From Cardinalis cardinalis (taxonomy: Eukaryota; Chordata; Aves; Passeriformes; Cardinalidae), in NCBI GenBank assembly GCA_014549065.1, contig JACDOX010000152.1, positions 124,001 to 188,000 on the forward strand: a stretch of 64,000 bases of DNA, in the 5' to 3' direction. Positions 12,322-25,330 of this stretch are shown piece after piece. The notes under the pieces were generated by a model. It did no database searches and was not told where the DNA came from. It saw only the letters and a list, made by a program, of their open reading frames with translations. How positions within the stretch are numbered: position 1 is the stretch's first letter; each line of letters starts with the position of its first letter. Both the position numbers and the translations under genes were made by a program.

Positions 12322-15300
12322 TGAAAGCAAGCAAAAGGAGAGAGAACAGATATAATTTCAGGAGCTATAAATTCACCATTACCTATTCACATTCCATTTG
12401 CTATTGTGAAAAATAACTACAAATAATATTATTTGAGATAAGGTACTGAAATTATTTGATCCTTTTACCTTAAGAAAAAAGCTTTTCAAAGATCAAGTAA
12501 TTCATAGTTAAATGCAGTCACTCCCTACACACTGCATGCATTGCCTCTATACATTAACTAATGAGATTCCTTTTGTACCCTGCAAAAAAGGATGACAGTT
12601 TGAGTACATGAGATTAACTACTTAATTTTGCCAGTTTTCTAACACAATATTGCCCTGTGTAATATGCATTCCATATCTGGGNTTTTATGTCCAAATACAA
12701 AATCTGCTAAAATGTGTGGCTCAAAAGCCATAGCAACATCCTACCTAAATCAAGAGCATCAAAACATCGTGTGGGGCAGAAAGCCACAGAGGATTATTGT
12801 GTGTGATGGGATTTGAAGAATCAAGAAATAATCAGGACAACTACATTTGCTTTCGTCTTTGGGATCCATGAGACCTCCCTGTAGAAGAGACAGAGCACAC
12901 AAGGGAACAAGGGTGACAGCTTCTGCAGTGATGACTTTTCACTGCTTTTTTTTGTTCTAATACTCTAGTTCAGAAAGCACAATGGGCTACTGTGCTTTCC
13001 ACCAACACAAAATTAGCAATATCAGAGGTTGCAGCCCTCCTTGTTAATTCAAGGCAGTGTCTGATCTTTTCTAGATAGTGCCCAGTGTAACACGTGGTGA
13101 ATTGAATGAGCACCCCACTCCGAGCAGCTATTTGGAAAGGCCCCCAGTTCTCCAAAGCTATGACACATTCTCCCCCAAATCCTGCTTCAACTAGTCATTC
13201 AGAATTGTGCCTTATTTTAGTGGTTACATTTTATGCTGTAAGTCATAACTCTCAAAGATTACTGAGGAGGATGCAGCCTATCTCAAATGAAGAGGACAAG
13301 GGGGACTGTGCAGTGGCAACATGTACTGTTGCAATGTTCATTGCAGGCACAGGAGCAGAGAGACCTAACAGGCCCTGGAAACTTTTTGTATTCAGGGATA
13401 TATCACAACTTGCCACAGATCTTTCTTATGAAAACTGAAGCAATGCATCTTTTTTTCTTTTGGTGGGCAGTCACTGTACATGACAGGAAGAGCTTCATGA
13501 AACAAGCTGTGGACATGGCATTTAGTCCAGCTGTAACTTTTTCAGTCCTGATAAATGCACTCAACTGAGTCAGAAATTACTCATTCCTCTCCATAACATT
13601 GCTCCAAAGCATTTGACTGCAGAGGACCAAGATACTGATCTAGGATAATAAGACAGGAGAGAGTATTCCAGGAAAGTTCCAACTGTACCTTTATGCTTAT
13701 TGCCAGTTTGCCAAGTTCAAACCCATTTCTCCTGCTCACTGGGCTATATCCCAAAGGACAATCTGGCATGCATCCAGAGACAGACCCTGAAAGAAATAAC
13801 ATGGGGCACCTGCACTTTGTCTAGTAAGTAACATCTACTAAATGTTTGAGGCAAAGTTGATGTTAACACCCACCACTTGCTTAATAACTGAGAGTGATAA
13901 CAGGCAATGACAGGACAAAAATGCTGCCCTCTGCCCTTCATTGCATCTAGACATGTATGAGAATCNCTCAGTACTTTAGACTCTTTCCCTTAGCTGTGCC
14001 AAAAGCTAGTTTCTATTAATTTTAATAGTTTTAAACACAAATAGTGTTCAAGACAGAGCTGATTTGCAGAAAATGATAATTTCTTATAACATGATCCTGT
14101 TGGCCTGTCCAAACAAATGTATGGCTACATTTGGCAGCAACATCCTTAAGAATCCATTTACATTTTTAAATTAGTTTATTGTGACAGTTAATAGTTAATT
14201 ATTAATAGTAGTTAGTTATTGTAGTTAACTTAAAAAAAAAGAAGCTATTGATATAAAAATGGNGACTGAACCAACACCATGACCATTTTAAGTTTCATGT
14301 TCCCTGAAAGAGTAGTAATTGCTGACACAATCTGCTCATTCCTACTGACATCATCACAACCAGCTCAGATAAAAATGTTCTCTCTCATTAGAGCAGCATT
14401 GGTACGGGCACTAGAATGCTTAGAGAAATTTTTATTTGACAGCAGTTTGCCTTCTAGAGCAAGAAAAGTTTGTGTATAAAGCCCAGGAACTGTAATGCCT
14501 TGGTTTCACTTTTGTTTCATGGCTGCAACCCTGNGACTCTGAAGCTGCAGGATCAAAAGGCTCCATCTTGCTGTGATATAGAAGTCTCTGTAGACAAGCT
14601 TACAAAATAGGTCTCCCAGGTATATTTTCTGATTAAGAAGGGAAGAAAAGTGATGTATAGATGGGCTATTAATTTAACTGGGTTGGCACAAATGTGCCAC
14701 TTCAGAGGAATATACCCTTTTCGACCAGAAATTTAAATACCAGGGATTTTAAAGGTAGGTGTGTTCAACTTTGAAAAAAATCCTTAGGTTGCATCAAAGG
14801 GAAAAGTGACAAAACAAAAAGGAAGCATTTGAAGTTGGCCTTTTGAACATGTATAAATGAGATGTATGAAAGTGAGTAAGGACAAATAAGGAGCATCCGA
14901 ATTTTGTGGGTGTTCAGGATATTTTGGGAGACTTGGAGATTCCTGGTGGGCTGCAATCACATGCCAGTCCTTCAGCACTACAGATCACCTGCTGAATAGA
15001 CCTGAACTTGTCTAGGTCCAGTTTGAATAAATGGTGTTTTGCATGCAAAAAGCCAGTTCTGTATCAGTCTATATCAGGAACTGGGAAAAAGGGAAGGAAA
15101 GGGGAATTTTCAGTGGTTTGATTTATCTAATACATATTAAAAAAAAGCCCTTTTGTTTTCCAAAGAATTCTGCTCTATAACTAGATAACAATGGATTGTA
15201 AATTACTGGATGCAAAGACAAATTTTTGATATATTTATATTATACTGGCAATTTTTGCTGCTTACATGAAACAAAAAAAAAATCATCCTTTTACTGACTT

Positions 15301-18300
15301 TTATACAGAATATTATCATATTCTAGCAGAATAAAGTACATCACCCGAGAAACTGTCTCACAGTGAGTGATGTCTTGTATCTCTGCCAATATTAGCTTTA
15401 TGGACCAAGTAACAATATTATGTTAATAACTGCTGATTGCTATTTGTGTACCAGACTGTTCCAATACCATGGTGATGAGCATGCTGTTGGTGTCTGGAAC
15501 AGATGGACAGAACACAAGAGATCTTTGCCTTGATTTCAAGACAAATAGGATTACCTGTTTCATTAATAATGCTACATGAAAGCACAGATAAAACCACACT
15601 TCTGTCTCCATCTCCACTAACTGACAGGAGGAAGAAGATATATGGCACACATTGGATGCCCAAAAAATTTACCCTAAGGGAGAGCAAACCTTTGAATCAC
15701 TTGTAAAGCCAACAGAGCTGCTTTATGCTATTTAGAGTGGAAACAAAATTCACCATCTTATTGTCAGCAAAAAAACTCCTTTGTAGCTCCTGCAAAGGTG
15801 ATATTTGAGGCTGGAGATGAGGCAATTGCCTGTGTCCTGCCCAGCACCACTGATTCCCTATCTGCTGATTCAAACGCCACTTACAAAGAAGTCATTGCAA
15901 CAGCTTCCTGCCATTTGAGAAGAAAACTGAAAGCACTGTGACTGACACTTGGCATCAATGCTTTTATATGACAAAGAAATAGGAGAAAAGTACAGTTCAA
16001 TTCCATGATGTTGTTTCTTAAGCCCTACCACCAGCACCAGATAGACACTTTATTCTGCACTCTCTTATTCTTTCATAGAAATGTGAAAGAAAGACTAAGA
16101 GACAAAAGAAGAAGGACATCTTTTCACTGTACGTTGTGCGATTCTGTTTAGAATGAAGCCTGTGATATTGGGGAAAAAGTGATCTTGCAACAATCTCATA
16201 CACATTAGAAGATATGATGCTGTGTACTATTGACAAACTGGCTTTGAATGACTGAAAAAGCAGTTACGTGGGGAAGAGAACTTGGACAGAGCACTGAGAC
16301 CACAACAATAACAACTCCTTTCCTATCTCAGTGGAAATCAAAAAGAGGAAACTGGATACTGTTTTCATAGAAGAGCTGCCAATTTCCTACTGATATCAGA
16401 AGCCAATTATGTTTGGAAAGGAAATTACCTATTCCTGCATGGCAAGGCTAGCAGGTGCAGATGGCATGTGAACAAACTTCCCAACAACTGATCTGTCAAG
16501 GGCACAAAACATAAAGTGCAAATGGTTTTATGGACTATCATTCAGTTCCTGCCAGGCCATCCGCAGATTCTGGAAGCACTTAATTCAACTTGGCATCCAG
16601 AAAGGTTTGAAATAAGGCCACCTACAGAGGTGAGGTGTCACAGGAGCTGCCAGAGCGAACATGACCCAGCTCACAGTTTGTGTCTCAGCACGAAAGGAGG
16701 AACAGCCATGAAATATGCTGAAAGTCTGAGGAAACAAGATTTAGCAGCTTCTGCTGAACGTGTCAAGCAAGGTCAGCGCTGCGGGCGGCTGCTCGCTGTG
16801 GCTGCTGGCCTCCAGGCATCAAAGCCTCACAGCTAAAAGGAGAAAACTTTCTGCAGTGCTTTTGCTCTTCATTCCCTTTTCACCTGCAAATAGCACCCAT
16901 ATACATCTATCCAACCTCACACTGCCACAAACACAAAGAGATTTTGAGTGGGTCCCCATTCTCTTCTGAAATACAAAAGTGGAGAAAATAACAGGAAATA
17001 GCAGAGCAAAGGCGGTTTCCAAGAAGTACAGAGCCAAATCAGCACTTTGTTCTGAGTGGGTAAATTAAAAATCTCCTCTGCTGCTCTGTGGAACAGGGTG
17101 AAATATAGCAGAAACACTTATAGTGCTGCAGAGCTTTGCATTTGCAAATATTGACTGCATTTTCATTAGGTTCCAGTCACAAAAACAGGTTGGATAAGGT
17201 TGTTACTGTTAATTTGAAAGCTAAGCAGTGATAGCTGCACATACAAAACTACATCCCTTCCTTCTTCTGAGGGACGAGTTCCTCTCTCCTGAAATGGGTA
17301 TCAAAGATGGAGAGAACAAATTATCTTCTGAATTGCCTGTTTATTGCCTACTGACCATTTGGTGAGAGAAGCTGTCTGGCCTTTAGAGGGTGGTTCATTT
17401 TACTTTCTCAATTACTTCTGTTCTCTTCAATAAGAAAAGTGAATAGAATGTGTAATAAGAAAAGCAAAACTGTGTACAATACCATCTTAATTGTCTCAAT
17501 AATTCAGTTTGTTCATTTTCATTAGGAAAAACCCAGAGTTTCCATGCTTTGGCACTAAAGTTTTAGTCTGGGTTCTAGAAGTTAAACTACATGCTTTTTC
17601 TTAACTTCACTATCCTCACAGTTAACTTACATATCACCATTTAGCAGAGGTACTGCTAAATGACTACCAGAAATTGGTCTGGAGTGATGAGGTCATAATT
17701 CAGGGCATGAGGTCAGAGAGTAAAAAATCTCTATATTCAAGGCTGTGCCAGCTTCAAGGGGGAAAAAAATGGGGTGAGCAGGAAAGAAAAAAGAAATTAA
17801 ATTAAAGACTGCCCTGTAGCCTTCAGATTTTCTTAGATATTCACCAGTGAAATCAGTGAAATATTCTTGGGCAACAGTTAATTTTTAAGCTGATAATATT
17901 CAAAATACTACCCAAGGACCATTGAAAATAGCACTGGAAAATGTGACCTGAGGTGCTGTGACTTGAACTGAGCATGTTAAGAGGAATACCACAGCTGCTT
18001 TGGGTATGGTCTCTGCTCTCAGGCACCAGTGTCACACTCCACACAGTGTTTGTGGTTAAAACTTGTTTTCCATGATACAGAAACTTCCAATATACAGTGT
18101 CAAAGAAAGGCTATCCAGGATAGGATGAATGTGTAGTAATACTTCTCATAAGCAGACTCCCAGTCTCCAAATTCCACAACCATTTGTTCCTCCCGTAGCC
18201 AGGAACACATACCTATGTTTGCTCCCAAGGTCACACAAACAAGCCCCTTCCCTTCACAGAATCAGAAGAACCAGTTTATCTGCATAGTCTGATAAGTACA

Positions 18301-20419
18301 AAGATCACCTCAAACTACTTAGATTCAGGTGGTAGTAGTAGATGAATTGTTGGTATTAGCAGAAAGAAGGCACTTGAGCTTCATGATATCTAAAGGAGGC
18401 CTTGTACTGGAAGACAGCTCTTGTTTCCCATACATACCCAGCATTCATAGATGATACACAAGGCTCAGTTCTAACCTGCTGGCAAACATTCCATGCAGGA
18501 AAACAGCCTAAGGAGCCTGGAAAACCCCCCCACTACTGCCTTTCTTGGCCCTGGAGCTGATTCAGATGTTGGCTATAGTTATGCAAGCACAGATCTGAGC
18601 AGTGCTAGTTTACAAGGCCAGAACTGCCCAGGCAGGAGTCACTCAAACCCTGGTCACACCACCTGTATCAGAGTGTTGTGAAAGTCACTTAGCAGGATTG
18701 ACACCACCCTGAATTCCTTACAGAGGGGAATACTGCTCTCACTGCCTCAGTGATAGTCAATATTATAAACTGGGACTGTCGGAAGAAGGGCTCATGCCCT
18801 GCAAACTGATTGCCTATTAAAATGGGAAAAGTAAGGCCAAGAAGGCAGGAATTTAATGCAGAAGTCTGCTATCTCATAGAGTAATATAAGAAATAAAAGC
18901 AGAGAATAGGAATTAACTTCCTCGGATTTAAGAAGTGCTTCTCCGTGGATAGGAGCTGTGCTGTTAGACAACACATCCTAGGGTGTACTGTACATATAGT
19001 TCTTGTAGAAGCTTTATTACTTTCTAGACCCATAAGTTACAGTTCGTTTAATTGAAATATTATTCTGTTACAAGCCCTACTGAAGGGTATATTTTTACTG
19101 AGAATTTCAGTGAGGCAAAGGTGGTTTTTTATCACACCTATCTACACAGATTCTTCCATCCTAGTTATGTCAACAGATATTTTCTATTTGGTGAAAAAAC
19201 GTTTTCACTTGGCTAAGCACCTAGATTAAGCCCTTTTGTTTTCTGCAGTCAAGATGTATCTTTTTTTACAGGCAATGACATAATCTACATGAAACCCACC
19301 TTTTTTTTCTTACCAAGGCTGATACATGGTATACATTTCCTGTGTAGAATAAAAAGGTGTATATTCTCTGTGTAGAATAAATTTTAGCTGGTGCTAGTAA
19401 ACATGAGATAGGTTATTCAAGCCCAGGCCTGGAGCTAAATGAAATTTTCAGAGACAGAGAGGACATGCGCACAGCTGTTTATTCTGAACAGTTCTTCAGA
19501 TAGGTTCCTCTTTCCTTTTCCATTTAAGCTTTTGTGTTTTTTCCCTGGGACAAAAGCATAGCTTGCCACTACCAGATATTTCAGCTACATGTTCTCAAAT
19601 ATTCAAATGAAAACTATTATTCAAGTCAACCAAAGCACTAGCAAAACAATGATCTTCTTCTCAGTAGGTAAGAACTCCAAAGATGAAGGTGTTGATAAGA
19701 GCTACAGAAAATTGTCCTCTTTCACAAACCATACCTATTAAACTTGACCTACATGTTCAGGTAGATTGCTTTGTGCACCTGCTACTGGATTTTGTTTTCT
19801 CATTCATCCCTACCAGACAAATGTATGTGATTTTGGAATGACTAGCAGGTTAAGCAAAATTAGTCTTATCAGTAATACTGATGTAAGAAACAGTTTAAAA
19901 ATGCAATCTACATATCGATATAGACCAACTCCTAGCATATTTTCACCTAATGAATAACCAACTTCCAAATAAATACCAACAAAGCCCCTCCACAAGAGTA
20001 CAATATTGTAAACCTGTCCCTCAGTTCTCTATAAAACAGGGCTACAAGATGAAAGCAGGTTTAAGTTTAGAAAGCTGCTTCCATTTGCCCTTTCTATGTC
20101 CCAATGAGGTAATCTTGCCAGTGCTGGAAATCACTAAATATAAAGGAAGTGCCTTCTCCAACTGCTCTGATTCCCTAAGGAAAAAAAAGGCTTTATCATC
20201 ATATTTTGTGTGTGAGTGCCTATTCTGCTGTCTTCACTTCCTCTTAGAGTAACTTTTTAATCCAGTGCTGATTTTCAACTAAATTTGAAAGTGAATCAGA
20301 AGTTTCAAGACACAAAATCATCCCAAGTTTAGTGAAAGTAGGCAACTAACTAGAAAAAGAGGAGATCCAGATGGTGTCTCCCGTCATGGAAAAGAGTGTA
20401 GCAAAAGCCTCATTCTTAC
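12322..20419. other. Unassigned intergenic or intronic sequence
   Basis: No recognised gene or RNA lies here. If the two minus-strand exon candidates are joined, this is their intron of about 8.1 kb. An additional exon-like segment on the minus strand at 16429-16492 is discussed under findings. AT-rich runs with repeated AGTTA occur near 14170-14230, and a short direct repeat of TGTGTAGAATA (19341 and 19369). Confidence 0.3.
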
Positions 20420-20571
20420 CAGGCATCAGAAAATCCATCTAAGACAAAGACCATACAGGCCATGGGGAGAACTTGCATGAAGTACAAATCCATTGGAAAC
20501 CAGGCTTCAATGATTCCATTATTAATGGACTTCTTGCTCATTTCTTTTAGACTTTTCTGCCACGCACAAGG
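20420..20571 (-). CDS. Candidate internal coding exon of an unidentified minus-strand gene
   Basis: On the minus strand this 152-base segment reads open for 50 codons plus two bases and ends at a GTAAGA donor (20419-20415). The peptide includes INNGIIEAWFPMDLYFMQVL and then PMACMVFVLDGFSDA, which reads like a folded-protein core. An in-frame TAG coincides with the proposed acceptor at 20572-20574, whose pyrimidine tract is poor; a second AG lies at 20558-20557 (GTGGCAG). The two leftover bases TG plus G from the exon at 12320 make Trp. The opposite strand is also open here, so strand assignment is not secure. No family was recognised. Confidence 0.33.
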
Positions 20572-20792
20572 CTAGGGTTCCCCAAATATTCTGAGTCATA
20601 GTTGCTCTCAGAATAGATCTCCTTAGTGCCTCAAACCACTAAATAGTTCTTCAAATACCTTTTCCACATATCCACAGTTGTTCTCACCATAAAAAAACAT
20701 TTTCACAAGTGGCCCAACTTAAAATGTGACTCTGCTCTGGAACTGGTTTGTAAAAGCATATGAGTCAGTGTTTTTCTTTCTGTTTGTTTCAG

Positions 20793-20931
20793 ATATTCAA
20801 ATTCCCAAATGGTAGTCACTCACCTCTTGTGCAGGCAGAAGTCCTGCCCATGATGCCATATGCTTGGGAACTACCAAAAGGGCTTCAGGCTATGCAGAGG
20901 TGGTTTCTTCTATATCTCGAAGTGCCAGTGG
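20793..20931 (+). other. Exon-like segment on the plus strand
   Basis: A very strong acceptor (TTTTTCTTTCTGTTTGTTTCAG, ending 20792) is followed by 46 open codons plus one base and a GTGAGA donor at 20932. The peptide begins IFKFPNGSHSPLVQAEVLPM and includes LQAMQRWFLLYLEVPV. It looks coding-like but matches nothing I know. The reverse strand of the same bases also has an open segment (20824-20889) with a GTGAGT donor, so at most one reading can be right and both could be chance. Confidence 0.25.
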
Positions 20932-23900
20932 GTGAGATTTAACTACCTCAGAAGCTCCTGACCACTCTTCAGAGTGCTAACAGAAGAGCTCATGGCAGTA
21001 CTGCTAACTCAGGTGAGGCAGAGGCAGCTGCCATGCCTCAGACCATGATTTTAAGCAGCTTGAAATGATATACCTCTGTGCTCAGTATGAATTAGGGAAA
21101 ACCCATAAAAACTTCTCCATGACANGCCAGCTTGTAGCAGCTAGAAGCACCCATTTGGCTGTGGAGGGAAAACCTCTTTCCTCTGCACAGTTGTATCTGT
21201 AACAAGACATCTGTCCATGTCCTAACCCAGCCAAGACTGCAGCTACTGTTGTTCCAAGAAAGCAAGAATAAGAAAGAGAGCCCTTAAGACTCCAAAACCA
21301 CCTACTCAAAAAAACCCAGAAAACCATATTTCACCAGCAACAAAGACATTAATGGGCCCAAGTTTATCGCACTTCCTCAGAGAACAAAATGCTTTTTGGC
21401 ACATTTTCCAATCCCATAAATGCTGTGGAGTGAAAATTAAATTAATGCACAGAACAACTGTTATGACTCAGCCTTCAACCTAAAAGTAGTGACCAGTACT
21501 GATCATCTGTATCAAGCAAGTTTTGCACATTCTTTCACAGTTTCAGCGGCCAAACACACACAAAAAGGGAAGTGCTGATCTTGACTCCAAATAAATCTCA
21601 AATTTTTCGGTATTTTGATATTCAAAACTTGGCATGTAACAAGTACCTTAACACTAGAAGGTAGTAGTTGGCTCTCTTTCCTCCTCCCAGCCATCCACTT
21701 CCATAAATTGCTAGGAAGCTGGAAGACTGGAGTCCCCTGTTCCTCTTCCACATGAAGTGAAATGGCTGGTGGGGTTCCACATTATTAGTGTTGCATGTTG
21801 AGGGTTGGAATAGGCAGAGAATGATAACACAAGCCTTATTTCTTCAGGGAATCCGGCTCAAATAATCATCCCCCACCTACTTCTTGCACTAAAAAGGCAG
21901 CTATTAACTCCCTGATCTGCCTGCCTGTGACAGACAAAGGAAGGGAAGAAAAATAAAACAAATGAACTGAGGAATAAATTACTTTTGGTATTCACATGGA
22001 GGAGAAGCCTCTGAGGAAATGTAATCACCACACCCAGCCACTTATTAAAGGATTGTGTGGAAGCCATGGCTGGGCAACTGCTTATGCAAACTAAAGGAAA
22101 TATTTGCTTAATAAAAAGATTAAATAGAAGGTTCCTTGACAATGTCTGCTGTGCCTAACAGGACTGGACTGTTACAGAAAACATGGTCTCTCATTGAGAT
22201 CCATCCAGGCAATGGTGTCCGTGTGCAGCAGACAGATCTGTGCATGCACGGGTTAACTGCAGGATTCAAGCCACAGGGGAAAAAGAGGAAAATGCTATTT
22301 TTTTCCTACAGACTGTGACAAAAAAAAAGAAGCTCAAAAAATTAGTTCTGTTATGGATCAATACTTACATGCATGTGTGCTTTCAAGGCAGAGCAGAGTT
22401 GCAAGCTGTTCTATTTGAAGGATTTGTTGCTTAGCAAACTTTCAAATGAAGACTTTTCACATGCATCTGAAGGAAAAAATTGTAATTTGAAATTTGGCCC
22501 AAATTTTTTTTTTTAAATGTGAAGCTATAGGGAAAAATCAATCAATACATACACAAAATTTACAAGTACAATTCCTACTATGAATATCCAGCAGAAATTA
22601 ACAACACTGCAGAACTCTCTAAGTTACATTTTTTCCCAGTGAATGGTACTGTTCACATTCTTGAAAAAGATTAGAAGTGGGAGGTTGCATGGAGCTACTC
22701 TGATTCATTTAATCTTTTTTTGTCTTTTTCCAACTAAGCATTTTCACAGGGGAAAAACAATGATGTCATCAAGTTCCTCTGTCTGCTGAGACTGTGTAGT
22801 TGCAAGGTTTTCTGCTGATTTATGGATTGGAAAATTTCAGTGAAATTGCTAATAAGAGTAGCTTACTTTGGCATTGCTGTGTGGTATTTCATGAAGAAGA
22901 TAGAAGTACCTCATGACCTGCTTGTAGACCACAGTTAGGGGATGAAGAACCACCCAACATTCCAGGATACCAAAAAGGAGATCAGAAATAGGCACAATTT
23001 TCATTTGAATAAATCAACTCCATATTTTATTAATTATTCTTGTCTGCAACATTATTTTCCTAGTTAGAAGACACAGACCCAGAGGAGAACAACACAAATT
23101 AAATTCTGCCTCTGCAGTGTGCTGCAGTCTTTCCTGCTACAACTACTNATCCAAACGTTAAAAAAATCTAGGAAAACTCACAGCTTCACATTAAAAGTAT
23201 TAAATTAATTAGCTACATTTTTAATTACCAAGCAAAAATGGCAAAGCTAGTTGTTGCCATCTTCACTATCCAGGCTGCTTGCCATAGTGATGTTTAAGAA
23301 AAAGGGCTGAGATGCTGAGCTATTTGTGCCCAGCTCTGACTCCATTTGGATCTGAGCCTAACTAGGCAGAGACAGCACTGAGTTACTACTCAAGGCTGCC
23401 ATCTCCTGTTTTAAATCTCCACTTCCTCACAGGCTGATTAATAATCTGATCAGGCTGTTCCTCCCAACACTGGCTTTGATTGTAAAGCTGATTTTGCATA
23501 GAAAGGATGTTTCCTCAAAAATAACTAGAAACAAATATTTACATAAGTTACAGGAACTAGAGCAACCATGCAGTATGTCATATCCATCTTAGAGCAGCTA
23601 TTGATTTCCAAAGCTATAAGCCCTAATGAAAATAATAAAAAAAAGATTATTTCCTCCTCAGGTGTGTCACTGTTCAGCATCTCAGCAGACAGGCCTATCC
23701 ATCTTATTATGCACATTAATCAATTGCCAGATAAAAATGCATTACTGACATCTGAAATGTGCTACTGCATTTACAAAGTGTTGATTAAAGAGAGAAAGGC
23801 TGCATTTCCCCTCCAAGTATTAATACTAATTTAAAGTACAAGTGGCATCAAAANTGCCAAAGTTGAGAAATTAGAGGCCAGTCTTACATTTTGCACACTC

Positions 23901-24534
23901 CAGATGTGTGACAGTTCTTTGCTTCTAATCAATTAGACAACAACCTCACAGTCTTTTATTTGCATCTGAGACTTTCTCTTCATGAGCCTGGCTACTGGAA
24001 TCTAAGTAAATGCATGTTCCTCTCTTACTCTCTAGCCTGAGACATCAATATGTCCCTAATCAAGAAGCATAAAAATTCTCATTCAAAAGTTTTAAGTACA
24101 TACAATATTCACTTGCAAAAGAAAAAAAAAGAAAACAAANCAAACCAAACCAACCCCCCCAAAATTCTGTATTTCCTTTCCTTTTTGTTTGTCTTATTTA
24201 ATTTGAAATTCAGGGCAAATAATCTCTACAAAGTTGCTAGTTGAAAGTTTGTGATATTGAGTGTGATAAGAGAAGAGAGGTTTTCCTTATCTTAAGCTAG
24301 TGGCGCATCTACATATTTGAGCTATTTCCCCATTTTCATTCTCAGTCTTAGTAAGTTTTTGGACTTGGCCAGAAACAAAAGGCTTTAAAAATACCAAGTC
24401 TTTTGAGAAAAAATGAAAGGTGCAATTCAAACTCCCAGCAATAACAGATACTGAGAATTTGTATGCATTCTGGAAAAGCTATTTAATGAAAGACACTGCA
24501 GTTCATCCCGAAATGCCTCTCTCATTTAGTCAAA
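20932..24534. other. Unassigned sequence
   Basis: No gene was recognised. Short minus-strand exon-like pieces with good splice signals occur at 21881-21924 and 22369-22429 and are described under findings. The stretch at about 21980-22130 is dense in AT-rich factor-like motifs such as TTATGCAAA and could be a conserved noncoding element, but conservation cannot be judged from one sequence. Confidence 0.3.
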
Positions 24535-24822
24535 CCCTTAACACTCACAGAGTTGGGATATCCACAGCTTCTCTGGGCAGCCTGTGCCAGTGTCTCATCA
24601 CCTCTGTCATAAAAAATGTCTTTCTTAAGCCCAATCTAAACCTGCCCTCTCTGTTTAAAACCATTTATCCTTGTCGTGTCACTGCAGCCCTTGGTAAAGT
24701 CTTCTGCCACTTTTCTTATAAAGCCCCCTTCTAGTATTGAAAAGCCAAAATAAATTCTCCCCAGAACCTTCTCTTCTCCAGGCTGAACAACCCCAGCTCA
24801 CTCAGCGTGCCTTCACAGGAAA
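24535..24822 (-). mobile_element. CR1 LINE fragment
   Basis: The plus strand reads as the complement of the CR1 3' region: CCACAGCTTCTCTGGGCAGC, then CTGTGCCAGTGTCTCATCACC, and at the right end TCTCCAGGCTGAACAACCCC followed by AGCTCACTCAG. These are hallmark CR1 blocks in the expected order. The extreme 3' end is missing, so the copy is truncated at both ends, inserted in reverse orientation and moderately diverged. The plus-strand open frame across it has no coding meaning. Confidence 0.85.
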
Positions 24823-25194
24823 AATGGAAAACCTCACTGCTTTCTATCATCTAACACGAACAGTATTTTACAGCAACCACAGATACTCTCATGTAGAAGT
24901 ATTTGGTAAGAACTGACTTTAGAAGTGCAGAAAACAGATAAAGAATGGTAAAAAAAATCCATTAATCAATTAATTAAAAGCAATATTTACCTGCATGGGG
25001 CTTAACTTCACCACACTAAGAACAAATTTATTTGAAACCACTTTCTTTGAAAATTTGAGATGCAAATTGACTTCGGCTACCAGAATTCAGCAAATTACAT
25101 CAAAACACTATTTTGTACGTGCTGTGGATGAGTTTTGAAAACTGCATTTATTCTTTTAATAAGTCAGTATTCGAGCTCACTGTATTAAAAAATC

Positions 25195-25330
25195 AGTGTT
25201 GTGGTTAATGCACAGAATTGGTGTCAGATGATTTAGATTCTAGTCTTAACTTTGTCTCAGACTTCCCCTATGAGATCATCACTTACAATTATCTTTTCAG
25301 AACTGGCATCTAATTTTGGATAACCCAGCT
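25195..25330 (+). mobile_element. MIR-like SINE relic
   Basis: The order GTGGTTAATGCACAGAATTG, then TGTCAGATGATTTAGATTCTAG, then a CTCAG-containing block follows the MIR consensus, which reads GTGGTTAAGAGCACAG...GAGTCAGA...GGGTTC...CTCAGTTTCC. The match is by eye and diverged, as expected for an ancient amniote SINE. The ends are approximate. Confidence 0.5.

Noticed and set aside
24420..24734. 104-codon plus-strand frame
   Set aside because: It overlaps a reverse-oriented CR1 fragment and has no CR1 protein domain; it is the noncoding complement.
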